Both the position numbers and the translations under genes were made by a program. The notes under the pieces were generated by a model. It saw only the letters and a list, made by a program, of their open reading frames with translations, was not told the origin of the DNA and did not search any database. Below are positions 21,409 through 31,768 of a stretch of 64,000 nt of DNA, in pieces. The DNA is from Ophiobolus disseminans (Eukaryota > Ascomycota > Dothideomycetes > Pleosporales > Phaeosphaeriaceae): contig MU006222.1 in assembly GCA_010093685.1 (NCBI GenBank), positions 930,001 through 994,000 on the forward strand. Direction: 5' to 3'. How positions within the stretch are numbered: position 1 is the first letter of the stretch; each line of letters opens with the position of its first letter.

Positions 21409-22245
21409 ATGACGAACTCCGCCCCTCTCATCTTCTACGACATCTCCTCTCCAAAACAACCCCGCTCTTATGCACCAAATCCCTCCAAGGCCCGTCTTGC
21501 GCTCAGCTTTAAAGGCGTACCTTTTAAAACCACTTGGACCGACCTCCTCGACATACCCGACGTCCGCAAAGGCCTGAACTGCCCCGCAACCCGCAAACTC
21601 GACGATGGTTCCGACTACTACACGCTCCCCATGCTGCGCGACCCATCCTCGAATAAAATCATCGGAGACTCTTTCGACATCGCGAACTACCTCGAAGACA
21701 CGTTCCCCGACTCCGGCGGCTGTCTATTTCCTCCAAACTCCACGCGGACGGGACTTGACTACGAGAGCCCGAACAAAGACCTCGTGTTCTACGCCCCGGT
21801 AACACTCAACGAAGGCGCGAAGCACGAGGCTTATGCACAGTTTAATGCGCACGTAGACACTACCTTCTCAGCACACATAGTCCTTGTAGCGCAAAACATA
21901 CCCTTCAACCCGTCCACTGCCGACGCCGTGAAAGCCAACATGGCCAAACGTGCGCATCTGCCCTCGTGGGACAGTCTCAGCATCGAGGGCGAGGCGCGGG
22001 AGCAGGTCAGAAAGGCGTTCAAAGAGGCGCTTGCGTCGCTAGCAGAGTTGTTTACGAGGAATGAAGGCGGGCCGTATCTAGAGGGCGAGAGGGCGAATTA
22101 CGCAGATTTGATTGTGGGTGGGTGGCTGAATATGATGTATTCGACGATGCCAGAAGAGGAGTGGAAGGACTTTGCGACGTGGCATGGAGGTGTGTTTGGG
22201 CGGTTGCATGAGGTGTTACAGGAGAAGTATTTCGTGTGTGAGTAG
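21409..22245 (+). CDS. Glutathione S-transferase-like protein
   Basis: Intronless, 278 aa, from ATG 21409. The N-terminal third fits a thioredoxin-fold GST domain: IFYDISSPKQPRSYAPNPSKARLALSF with the usual FKGVPF after it, then LPMLRDPSSNKIIGDSFDIANYLED, where a proline before the strand and the 'S/D-S' binding pair for the glutathione glutamyl group are seen. The C-terminal half is helical (AYAQFNAHVD, REQVRKAFKEALASLAELF, YADLIVGGWLNMMY). The sequence is closest in type to the fungal GSTs found near secondary-metabolite loci (UstS-like), though no biosynthetic gene is adjacent here. No catalytic Ser/Cys can be fixed with confidence. Confidence 0.78.
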   Translation: MTNSAPLIFYDISSPKQPRSYAPNPSKARLALSFKGVPFKTTWTDLLDIPDVRKGLNCPATRKLDDGSDYYTLPMLRDPSSNKIIGDSFDIANYLEDTFPDSGGCLFPPNSTRTGLDYESPNKDLVFYAPVTLNEGAKHEAYAQFNAHVDTTFSAHIVLVAQNIPFNPSTADAVKANMAKRAHLPSWDSLSIEGEAREQVRKAFKEALASLAELFTRNEGGPYLEGERANYADLIVGGWLNMMYSTMPEEEWKDFATWHGGVFGRLHEVLQEKYFVCE

Positions 22246-23006
22246 GAGGGAGGAAGATGCGAGGTTGGCTGTAGAGTTGCGGCTTTGCTCGGGAAAGTTA
22301 ACAAGACTCGGGTTCTGATGCTTGATGCAAGAGATGCATGTTAAAAGGGATGATTACAAAGCTATGAGATGATTCGCATGTCGATATCGAAACGGTAAAT
22401 GACGTGCGATTCCTCCCCATGTCGCGCTAGTGACGCGTCGCGTGAATGCTTCCGCAGCTTCCGCAGTCACGACACACGCTCGTAAAGCATCACTTCAATC
22501 GCGATGACAGAGCCTAGATTTTGTCGCTACGGACCCGATATACAAGCAGTACCCTGATGGTACTGCGAAGACATCTAGGACATAGTGTTGGCATCTTATC
22601 ATCACACTTCGGACATCACGACGTTAGACGCGCTCCTACGACGAGACTTGAAAGTATGCTGTAGTCTAGGGACAAGTGTAATGGGCAAGGAGTTCAAACA
22701 CGTTTGAGAAGAGGTGGGTCAGGGAAGGTAATTGAATGCATCGAAGAGAACAGGTAAGGCCCGTTATGCATAACTATCTGGAGAAAGAGCGCCGGATCCT
22801 ACGATACCAAAAGCACAAGCAAAACCAAGAACACCAAAGCCATCAAGCTTGAGCGCCAGCACTTAAGCAAACCCAACAACACCGAGAAAACCCCCAACGC
22901 ACCAAGAACACCAAAGCAACCAAGCCTGAGCGCCAGCGCTCAAGCAAACTGCCTCGTAATTTCTCGTTGCCGAGCATCTGAGCAGAAGTCGCCAGCGACT
23001 TTCCGC
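22246..23006. other. Intergenic, 760 nt, holds a short tandem repeat
   Basis: No gene is seen. The right part contains an imperfect direct repeat (see 22846-22948). Confidence 0.45.
22846..22948 (+). repeat. Imperfect tandem repeat, about 46 nt twice
   Basis: Two close copies share ACACCAAAGC, a 'CAAGC.TGAGCGCCAGC' core, and TCAAGCAAAC or TTAAGCAAAC, with a spacer of similar A/C-rich sequence. The purpose is unknown. Confidence 0.55.
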
Positions 23007-23586
23007 TCAAACCCTGCACTTAGGCTCGTAGTAGTAGTAGTTGTCGCTCATTGTCGTTCTCCTGGTCTGTCTCTCAGGGCCAGCCCAAGAGACAGGAGAC
23101 AAGCACGACTGGTCAATCGCCTCGATGGCCCGCACAAGCGCATCCGACTCCTTGTTCATCTTGGCGGCCCAGTGCGTGGTGCCGACAGGAAGGCGAAGCA
23201 CACGAAGCGCCAGACGAAGCTCACAATCCGCCAGGCGAGCGCGATGCCCTCTCGGTGCCGCCGCGCGAAGCCGTCGTGCCAGTCGGTGAAGCCGGAGCCC
23301 GGCGTCTGTTTGTCGTAGCTCGGGCGCGTAAAGAAGACATCGAACAACCGGCCAGCGGGGTTCTCGTAGAAGAACTCGTTGTAGGCTGCCGGCAGCCACA
23401 AGGTGACAAGGATGAAGCCGAGGTGGCACCAGAGGAAGGTGGCGGACAGCGAGAGGCGACGGTGGATGATGAGGCCCAGGAGAAGATGGTGCCGAAGGAG
23501 ATGCGGAGCTCCGTGGAGCCCGTGGAGAAGAGGTAGATGAGCACTAGGCTCAGGATGACGCGGCTGTTGGCAGTTGGTGACAGCAT
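23007..23586 (-). pseudogene. Small multi-pass membrane protein gene with two one-base frameshifts
   Basis: Three frames join into one plausible protein of about 190 residues. From ATG 23586: MLSPTANSRVILSLVLIYLF, ELRISFGTIFSW. Near 23470 the reading moves by one base to LIIHRRLSLSATFLWCHLGF and ILVTLWLPAAYNEFFYENPA, RLFDVFFTRPSYDKQ, VSFVWRFVCFAF. Near 23195 it moves again by one base to VGTTHWAAKMNKESDALVRA and ends DNYYYYEPKCRV at 23007. Both shifts are in the same direction, as if one base were missing each time, and no intron motif could replace them. At least three hydrophobic segments are visible. It may be a pseudogene or carry assembly indels; I do not recognise the family. Confidence 0.55.
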
Positions 23587-24015
23587 TTTGGTGGTTGCTG
23601 TTGTGGTATGGTGTGCTTGTTGGATGATTTAGCTGCTAAGCTCAAGCTTGATGAGGAGGATATTGAGGATGAGATGTTTGAGGTTCTAAGAGCTGGGGAT
23701 TGAACAGATTTATTATATGCTACTCGAAAGCGACAGCGAGGTGCAAGTCGCACAATAGCAACTATATCGACAATAGGTAAGCAGCGCGACACAACTCCTT
23801 CAATAACACAATAGCCGCTGAACAATAGGGTATATGGCTTGCGCGCTTTGCCTTGACAAGCTGTAAACACAATAACGACAATAGGAACGCGACAATAGCG
23901 CACAGACGGGTAGTTCCGCCCTTTACCTGGACTTCGCGAGAGGCCCACGTATGCGCCAGACCGACTCATCGCAAATACGAAAGGACGTCAAAAAGATATT
24001 GGAAGCCTCCAGGCT
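23587..24015. other. Intergenic
   Basis: Upstream region of the membrane-protein gene; no gene is seen. Confidence 0.4.
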
Positions 24016-25544
24016 TCAAGCAAGTCTCCCCCTGCTCATGATTCTCCTGATCCTAGGCGGAGGCGGAGGCGCGGGGTTTTTCATCGAAAACTCATGTGCT
24101 GCCCAAGCGTCCGGTAGCATCGCCAAAGAGACAATTTGGTCTCTTTGGTTCACGACTGTATAATAGTTCTCCTTGACTGGTCGTCTTGGATGGGATGCAA
24201 GGCTGCAGCGCGGGCTAGTGCCATATCCCGAGTCGTTGAAGCTTGAAGCTTCGCTAGGGCTAAGACGCCGGCCCGTAGTCGAGCCCCGGAGTACCCGCAT
24301 TGAGGTCTGTACGCTCCTGCTCGGGAGCCTTGGGTTGTCGTGATGACTTGTTCTTGTACGGCCTCGCTCGGGAGCTGGTTCAGTGTCCTTCGCAACGGCA
24401 GCGGCGGTAGCTTGTTGATCAACCTTTGCAGCGGCAGCGGTGCTAGCTTTGGATTTCTTGCGTCCGAAAGTGGGAAACAATGGGTGGTCGAAGCTTAGCG
24501 AGAGGCCTAGAAATCTCTTCCGAGGGACCTCGGCTTTTTGCGCTGGTTGCGCAGTTGCTTCATCTTTGGGCGGAGGAGGCTGTGCGAGTGTTAGCGATGA
24601 AGTCGAAGAAGTCGCTTTGGTGTCTCTCAAAATCCAACGATGGGAACATGACTTACCGGAGGTGTTGGAGCTCTTTCAACCTGGCTCTCGCCATACGGAG
24701 GCAACTTGTACCGTTTCCTTACATTCTCCAGGGCACTTGGATTCCCTGGTATCACTCCGGAACCTCGTTTTACCATCACGATCAACCTCGTCGCCGGCCT
24801 GCGGTATGGTCTGGCCCCCGTGGATAGACTCCGAGAATGCAGGGCTCCTGATGCGTCCCATGAAGCGGTGCAGTATCCTGATGATTCGGGCGGAGGGTAC
24901 GCAATCTCCTGTCGCCCTGTGGACTGAGCGCGGCGCGCTACGTCTGCTCTTGGAGGCGCCGTTGTTGAGGATTCAGAGGATGTGGGCGGTTCTACACGGG
25001 GCTCTTCATAGTAGGACAAGTCCCACTCGTCATTGGAATAAACAGACGAAGCTCGGGTCTCTGCTAGAGGACATGTCTCCGGATCCGCACCCCGTAGAGA
25101 CACGATTTTTTGGTCCTGGTTCAATGGCGGGCCTGGATTTGCGAGTGCATCGTCTCTTAAGCTTGACACCGTTTCTTGCACGGAGGACACGCATGCTGAC
25201 GCGGTCAAGGAGATGCTGCGAATCCGTGAGAGTGAGAGTCGTGTTCGCACGCGTTGAGACAGTGAGGGACGCTGATCCTGAGACGAACAGGGGTCACGAT
25301 CCCCTAATACCGATGCCTCGCGTGGTGTAAGATCTGGAGAGGCGTGTCCGTTGGACCACGATAGTGGTTGCGGTCGGGTTCTCTGGGTCGAGGCGGATCG
25401 ATGCTCCCCTGAAGACGAAGCTGCCGCCATTTGGGGCGCATCTGGTACTGCTGAGTTCAAGATTGGCGTTTCTCGATCTTGGCTCAATAATTGTGTTGGA
25501 CTCTCAGGCCCAGCAGTTCCTGATGCTGACAGTTTGCCTGACAT
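24016..25544 (-). CDS. Hypothetical serine/proline-rich protein (two exons)
   Basis: Exon 1 is 25544-24657 and exon 2 24579-24016, split by a 77-nt intron with GTAAGT, GCTAAC and CGCACAG; the join is in phase between 'PTPP' and 'PPPPKDEA'. The first ATG in frame is 25544. The 483-aa product is disordered and rich in Ser, Arg and Pro, with several short blocks that look conserved: RVRTRLSLSRIRSISL, SSVYSNDEWDLSYYEEP, KRFLGLSLSFDHPLFPTF, SSFNDSGYGTSP and, near the end, ENYYTVVNQRDQIVSLAML. Possible regulatory or scaffold protein; no catalytic domain, membrane segment or signal peptide is visible. Confidence 0.66.
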
Positions 25545-26441
25545 GGTTTTGTGACAAGTCACGTGACTTGTGGTAAGTGAAGGGAGTCCCTCCGCTCTAA
25601 CTCGTTGCAGGATGCAAAAAGCTGGAATGGCGTGCTCACGAACAGTGAAAAGGTGCCGAAAAGGGTCGAAGATGTGTCAAAGACTGTCAGACCCCTGGAA
25701 CTCGTTACAGGAAAGAGCAGGCAAATGAAGTGACCAAATCGATGGGACAGTTCGAATCGGAAAGAATCAGGTGGAAGAAGTCGTTTGGTCTGTTGTAGGC
25801 GAGATAGGGGAACATATATTGGCGGTCGGAAGTTGGTGTGGGAGAATATCTGGAACGGGGGGTGGGGACGCTTGAACCGGCACCACTTCACGAAGTCTGC
25901 AACTGGTCATCTTGCTGGAAACCCACTTCTAATGGCTAAATGCACGCAAGCTATGACGCTTACACTTTTATTGTAGGGCTCACAGCTGCCTACTGCGGTG
26001 TAAGGTGAAAGTCGCAGTCGTTTTCTCAGACTGAACTAGGCCAGGAAATCACGACTGTCGAGCCGACCACAACAGGCCACATAATTCTTGTAACGTCACT
26101 AGAGGTAGACGTCTCGCTACTTCGCGCATGGCACGACTGAAGCCTTCGCGGACTAGCCAGGTCGACACGTCAATCTGTTGGTTTTGTCGAGGCATTAAAC
26201 TCAGAAAGCAGGTCACACGGACAGTCATCTCCACAGTAAACATTGAAAGACTGGTACCCTACACGGGGAATATCTCCGATGTCCCTATGGGAGTCAGAGC
26301 AACTAAGCAATTCGCCACAATGACACCAGATATCCTGTGCTCCCAGGCAGCGAACTTGGTTACTGTTTCGAACTTGCTGAAAAGGGTCCCTTCGACCAGG
26401 CATTGCCGACCGCTCCACCACCCCGATCTCAGTTCACTCAT
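25545..26441. other. Intergenic, about 900 nt
   Basis: No clear gene. A stretch of 60 open codons (26259-26441, minus) directly follows the stop of the next gene in the same frame and could be an extension of it if that TAA is also a mutated CAA. Confidence 0.4.
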
Positions 26442-27136
26442 TTAATATCGTCCGCGTCGATCCCGACCGTGGCTGCAATGTTCTGAAGCAGGCTCCCAAT
26501 GTACTCTGTACTCGTTGTTGTATCGGTCTTCTGCGACAGTGTCTCGTCGAATCCAGTCTTGGGTGAGGCGCTCGGTTTCCTTTCGCGAGAGCTCGTAGCG
26601 CTCTTCCTCGATGCTCAGCACGTCTCTGAGCTGGTCAGCTGCCTTGGCGTTGCCCATCGCATTCACCATGTCCACTAACTTGTTCAAGCTCTGCTTCGCC
26701 TCCAGTACCTTGCGGCGAGCCTGCGCATAGGCTTTTTTGTCTCTATCCCTGATCTCGCAGGACTCGTAGGTAATGGTGCTCCGGACTTTCCAGCTGCTTG
26801 TGATGGCAGCCCTGCATTGCATGATGTTCGTTTTGATGATAGACGCAAGCAGGGATTTCTGGTCCGCCGTGATGTGACCGTGATTTTGGGCGCGTTCCTG
26901 CAGGGCCACGGTTAGCGTCAGAACACTATATAGCGTATCCAAACCCTCACCTCTTCCAACTTCTAACGTATTCCGGTGAGCGCATCGCTGCGATTGAAGC
27001 ATTCGCTTTGCATGCCGGTGGAGATGAAGTCCAGGCCATCCTTCAGCTGTTTGATGAACTCTAGTTCAAGTGCGTTGCCCTGCTTGAGACCTTCCAGTAA
27101 CGTGTCGATGGACACCTCACGCCACATTTCGGACAT
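26442..27136 (-). pseudogene. Hypothetical helical protein, complete except for one in-frame TAG
   Basis: Exon 1 (27136-26951) begins MSEMWREVSIDTLLEGL and exon 2 (26897-26442) continues after a 53-nt intron (GTGAGG donor; CGCTAAC branch; CCTGCAG acceptor). Splicing aligns both exons in one frame, reading TGIR, then TAG at 26963-26965, then KLEERAQNHGHITADQKSL. No alternative donor removes the TAG, so it appears to be a real stop four codons before the intron. The protein (213 codons) is strongly helical and charged (ARRKVLEAKQSLNKLVDMVN, LRDVLSIEEERYELSRKETE). CAG in place of TAG would restore a Gln. The family is unknown to me. It may be recently inactivated or read through. Confidence 0.6.
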
Positions 27137-27388
27137 GCTGTAATCTTGGAGGCGTGATGGTGGTGGTTGGAAGAGGAGTTGTAGACGATATGAAAGGCTG
27201 TGCAGACAAAAGAAGATATATGCGCTCATACGCTGAATGAAGATGAGGTTCGAGCAGTCTCACTTTCACCACACACCTATTGCAGCATATCATCAGAAAT
27301 GAGGACAAGAGTGCTCAGGCGTGCAGATTACGTACCTAACACCATTTTTGCGACAAGACACCGACTCTCCACAACTACACCACCCCCT

Positions 27389-28729
27389 TCACCGCCTCCC
27401 CAAATCAACATCCAACACCCTCACCAACCCATCCTCCTCCTCCCCCCCCATACCCACTCCCCACCTCCCCCCGCACACCCTCTCCACAACCCCCTCAAAC
27501 AGCCCCTCCACCACGCCCCTCAACTCACCCCCCGTCTGCCTAAAATCCGGAAACGCATTCACCTCGAGCAACCAACACCCGAGCCCCCCATCTTCCTCGA
27601 CACTAACCATGAAATCCAGCCCGAAAATCTCAAACGCATTCGGCAGCGCCTGGAAATGTACGCTCATGCCGCGCGCTGCAGCTTCGAACGTCTCTCCCGT
27701 AGTCGCGCAGATCTGTTTGAAAATTGTGGATTTCCAGTCGTGCGCAGCAGTAGGAGTAATAGTAGAGTTTAGTTGCGTCGGTATAACATCTGGTAAATCC
27801 CAAAACAAGCCCACGCTCCCCTCGCGCTCGGCACCATCCTGCAAGCACGTATTCGTCAAATGCGCCCTCATAGCTTCGGCGCGGTCGTCACGCAAGCCGG
27901 CGTCCCAGGGGGGGAGATACGGGCGCGCGGCGAAGAGCGCGAGCATGGGGCGGTGGACGTAGACTTGGAGGGCGCCGGTGGCGAGGACGTAGGTGCGGAT
28001 GTGAAATTTGCGGAGCGGGGTGGGAGAGGTGGAAGGTGGGGAGAGCAGGAGGGGTGGGTGGATGTAGGGTTGGGCGATGAAGTGGCGGAGTTGGGATGTC
28101 ATTATAGCGTCTGGTTTTGATGAGGTGGATGCGGCGTCGCTGCGTGCATCTTCGTCTTCGTCGTCATCAGAAGGCGGATCCCATTCTTCGAAGATTGCTG
28201 TTAATTCTTCCTCGCTCGAAAACAATCGTATACCCTGTCCGCGCTCACTCATGCCCGGTTTCAAGATCCACCATTCCCGCTCTTTCTCATCTTTCTCTTC
28301 GTTGCGTGCCCAGCTTTCTTTCAGATCCCAGGCTTCGACTAGCGCATCGTCCAGGAATTCGGCGTAGTCGACTTCGAACTCCACACTCGACTTGACATGC
28401 TTCTTCAGCAGTGATTCTGGGTACTTGGTGATCCAATTGGCGATGGTGGTGCTGAGGTAGTGTTTCCGGATCAATGCTTTTCGAATGACGTATGCATTGG
28501 CAATGCAGGTGGAAGGGTGTTCCATGAAGTGGTCGAAGTCGATGGACTCGTATTGGACCCATTGGAGAAGCCGAGATGATGGTGACGGAAGTTCACTGAT
28601 GGTAGTGATGAGTTCGAATGTCGCGGGTGGGAGGCGCTTCTTGAGCGCGGATACAATTAAAGGTTGGACATATTGATCTTCGTAGTCGATGAGGGCGTAG
28701 ATCTTTTCATCGATCTTGTCAGAAGCCAT
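27389..28729 (-). CDS. Tubulin-tyrosine-ligase-like (ATP-grasp) protein, Pby1 type
   Basis: The CDS starts at ATG 28729 (MASDKIDEKIYALIDYED) and gives 446 aa; the frame is open further up but without family-like sequence. TTL motifs follow in order: WWILKPGMSERGQGIRLF (nucleotide-binding loop, residues about 160-178), HFIAQPYIHPPLLL, RKFHIRTYVLATG, LFWDLPD, FEIFGLDFMVSVEEDGG and CWLLEVNAFPDF (metal/nucleotide-contacting Glu and Asn). Acidic insertions around 190-215 are low in complexity. In yeast the TTL-domain protein Pby1 is linked to P-bodies; most fungal members have no proven ligase substrate. It lies tail to head with MCM10 upstream on the same strand. Confidence 0.83.
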   Translation of the reverse strand: MASDKIDEKIYALIDYEDQYVQPLIVSALKKRLPPATFELITTISELPSPSSRLLQWVQYESIDFDHFMEHPSTCIANAYVIRKALIRKHYLSTTIANWITKYPESLLKKHVKSSVEFEVDYAEFLDDALVEAWDLKESWARNEEKDEKEREWWILKPGMSERGQGIRLFSSEEELTAIFEEWDPPSDDDEDEDARSDAASTSSKPDAIMTSQLRHFIAQPYIHPPLLLSPPSTSPTPLRKFHIRTYVLATGALQVYVHRPMLALFAARPYLPPWDAGLRDDRAEAMRAHLTNTCLQDGAEREGSVGLFWDLPDVIPTQLNSTITPTAAHDWKSTIFKQICATTGETFEAAARGMSVHFQALPNAFEIFGLDFMVSVEEDGGLGCWLLEVNAFPDFRQTGGELRGVVEGLFEGVVERVCGGRWGVGMGGEEEDGLVRVLDVDLGRR

Positions 28730-29071
28730 ATTGCAGTCTTCAGAATTTGAAGGTAGTTGAACTCCCGTGCAGATGGTTGCACAGCAATTGGCCGCTGGTT
28801 GGCACAGATTAAAGGAAGTGGTTGCAAATATAGACGTGTATCTTTCGAATTTTGCGCAAACAGCTATAGCGACACCAATGTCTATGGCGATGGTATTGAG
28901 TACACAAGGAAAATCGTTATGCAAGTCTGCGGTGTCCGTGAAGTGCAAGGAATCAATGCTTAAAAAAGCCAGACTCGCTTGTCTCAGCCAATCAGCAAGC
29001 CGCATATCAAACGGCAGCCCTCGCCAGCCCCTCGCCTACCCAACGCCAAAAACTGGGATATCATTTAAGAA
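28730..29071. other. Short intergenic region between MCM10 and the TTL gene
   Basis: It holds the 3' end of MCM10 transcription and the TTL promoter; no gene is seen. Confidence 0.4.
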
Positions 29072-31443
29072 TCAAACCACTTCAAGATCATCGTCGTCCT
29101 CATCCATAGCCGCGATGAGGCCAACATCCATTCCACCCAAACTCTCCCTGCCCGGCTCGCGAATGCCCTTGTCTGGCAATAACAGACGGGCTTTCTTCTT
29201 TGCTGGACTCAGCTCACGAGTCCCGCGCATGGCTGACGGAGTCTCTTTTTTTGGGGATGGAAGCATGCTTCGCTTGCTGGCACCGCCCCAGCCGATAGGT
29301 TCACTTGAGGCTGCCGACTTACCGGATGCTATCCGCTTACGCTTAGTAGAAGCAAGAGTGACGTCTTCAGCCTTCCGGTTGAGCAGGCTGCGGAAGTCGA
29401 TGTCGGCGGACCTCTCTGGTCCAGTACTCGATGAGCTGCCAGGGAACATGTCGCCTCTGGCCGGTAAGTTTGGAGTGTCGGAACCTTTCAGCTTTAGGTA
29501 GTCGCCTCCTGTGCTGCCCTCTCCCATCTTGCCCAACTTCTTAGCGAGTTCCCGCTCCTTCTCCTTTTCGGCCAACTGCTTGCGGAACTTTTCTTCGCGG
29601 CTTGCACCACGCTCCCAGCTCTGTTCGTCGCGGTCGATGAGACGCGCTGATCCACCGGGCCGAGGTGCGATGAAGACTGTTTCGTGGGTCTCTCGGTCGT
29701 GATATCTGCCCTCTCTCTTGAGCTCGTCTCCCTTCAGACCTCCGCCTCTTCCAGCTCCAAACATCCCGAACTTGCCTCCGCCGCCCGAGCCCTTGCCCAT
29801 GCCGACCATGGTGTTGACCTCCATGCGCCCTCGCTTGCTCTTTTCAACCTGGAGTTGAATGTGGAATTCGCAGTGTTCGGTCTTGCGACTGTCGATCCAC
29901 TGCCCACAATCTTTCCCATCTTTACGCTGCGCATGGCAGAAATCTAGGTCCCTGGCGACACCAAGCTCGATGATGGTGTCGTCAGAGCTCGTTAGCTTTA
30001 GGCTAAACTTGCCCGAATCGCGAGCCCGAGGAGGCATGATGTCTGGGTTGAGAACCGCGATCAGCGTGCCGAGAGGCAGCTTCCAGAATTGCGAGAAACC
30101 GGTGTCGAAGAGAAATAGGTCTATCTCCCATTTGAGGTCCGTCAACTTGATCACCATGAACTTGCCTTGCTGATTCCGCTCTGCGTTGCCTTTTGACTGG
30201 TCTCGCACCGCATTCTTGGTGTTTTGGGGGTCTGACTTGTAGCAGATGACGCCGAGGACTACGTAGTCGTTTTCGAAATCTGGTGGATCGTAGTCTGGGC
30301 CCTTGACCATCTTCAGAAGCTGCGGTACTGTGATGATTGTCTTGCCCTCCAATGTACGCGTAACGACGTTGTGCTGCATGTCTCTCGACTTCAGGTGCAG
30401 GCCAGAGAACGACTCGAAACTTGCTGCCTCGCTGCTGTTGTCTCGTTGAGAGATTTCTGCATATTTGGAGGCTGTTTGGGTGATTCCAAAGCGACTCGAT
30501 GACGGCTTGGAAGTAGAGGATGGTGGTCGAGAGTTCTCCGTTCGGGTGGCTGCAGTTGAGCTGGGACGTGGCGTCGGCGGATTTCGCAAGTCGGCAGTTG
30601 GCCGGCTCTGTACTTTGCTCGGGTTTCTGGCACTCGGAGGTGGCATATCCTGTGAGCTCTTGGTCCCAACACTGAGCGAGGAGCCTGAGCGTGATGCGGG
30701 CGTGCTCCGTAAGCCTTCTAAGTTGTGTAGTCCAAATCCACGGCTCCTTCTCTGCTCAATCTTGGTTTCATTCTCCTCGCGCTCCTTCTCTTTGTTTCTG
30801 CTCTCGGCGATGCGCTCACTGAACGACTTGATCTTTGGTGGCTCTGATCGTGTTGAGTTCGTCCGAGAGGAACCTCCCGTAACGCCAGCTCCGGGCCGCT
30901 TTAGGCTGACATCTTGCGCCCTCAGACCCTTGTCGATGCCCAGTAACACTCGCGCAGGACTCTTCGGCTCGACGGGCGCCCGTCGTTCTCGTATAGGCGA
31001 GTGGGGCACTTCAACATCTGCTGACGGTCGTGGTAGCTCTGTTCGGCGCATGGAAGCTGCGGTAGGTGGCCGCGACGAACCGCCATTGCTGTCGCTGTCC
31101 CCACCCTCAATGGCTTTCCGCGCCTTTTGCAGTGCCTTGAGCTTGAGCTTCGCCTCGATGGCCTGGAGCTTCAGCTGTAGCGTCTCCTCGTCCTCTTCCT
31201 CGTCATCATCATGTGGCGCACCGCGCGACATCGGACGGCGCTTGGTCGGGGAGGGTGAGACAGAGGTGCGCTCGCGGCGCTGCTCGTATTTGCGGCGTCC
31301 AGATGGTGAGCTTAGGAGCGCTTCGACAGGCGATTGCGGAGGCCAATTGGGCTGATTATTCTTCACTGCCTCATGTCAGCATCTTTCGCGGGCACATGCG
31401 CTGATCACGTACCCTTCGACTTGGGGCTCTCCCGCACGATCAT
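29072..31443 (-). CDS. mcm10: DNA replication factor Mcm10
   Basis: Exon 1 (31443-31413, MIVRESPKSK) and exon 2 (31365-29072) are split by a 47-nt intron (GTACGT; GAGGCAG); the joined CDS gives 774 aa. The N-terminus has a helical coiled-coil-like stretch (LQLKLQAIEAKLKLKALQKA). The OB-fold core lies around residues 340-460 (FENDYVVLGVICYKSD, KFMVIKLTDLKWEIDLFLFD, TGFSQFWKLPLGTLIAVLNP). It is followed by a zinc finger (C..Q....KDCGQWID..KTEHCEFH). The C-terminus is basic and low in complexity. Mcm10 links the CMG helicase to polymerase alpha-primase at replication origins. It shares a short divergent promoter with the RNase H2-B gene. Confidence 0.92.
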
Positions 31444-31768
31444 CGTTGCGGAGAAGCAGACCGCCCAGCAATGCCCATAGTCGTGTCGATGCCGGATGAA
31501 TCAACCACAGGTTTTGGGTTGATAATGCCGATCAGAAAGGAAAGCGCCGTGTCTTGTCCGTCTCCGCTGTTGACGTCGGGTGTTGTTGGTCGCACGGGCG
31601 AGGTTGCATCCATCAATTACTCCGAAACGGCAGTGACAGGGATCACGCGCTTGTGCCGCAGACGCGACGCGACCGTCTATCACTTTAGCACCGCGGACAT
31701 GTTCAACATTGCAGACCCCCATACCCTCAACATACTATTCAACGTTTCAATTAGACATATACTACCCA
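31444..31768. promoter_or_regulatory. Divergent promoter, MCM10 / RNase H2 subunit B
   Basis: 325 nt separate the two ATGs. No MCB-like ACGCGT was recognised with confidence. Co-regulation in S phase is an inference from the gene functions. Confidence 0.4.

Noticed and set aside
8534..27136. Reassignment of TAG as a sense codon
   Set aside because: Several sound genes in the window end normally at TAG (for example the gene ending at 16053), and the affected loci often carry frameshifts too.
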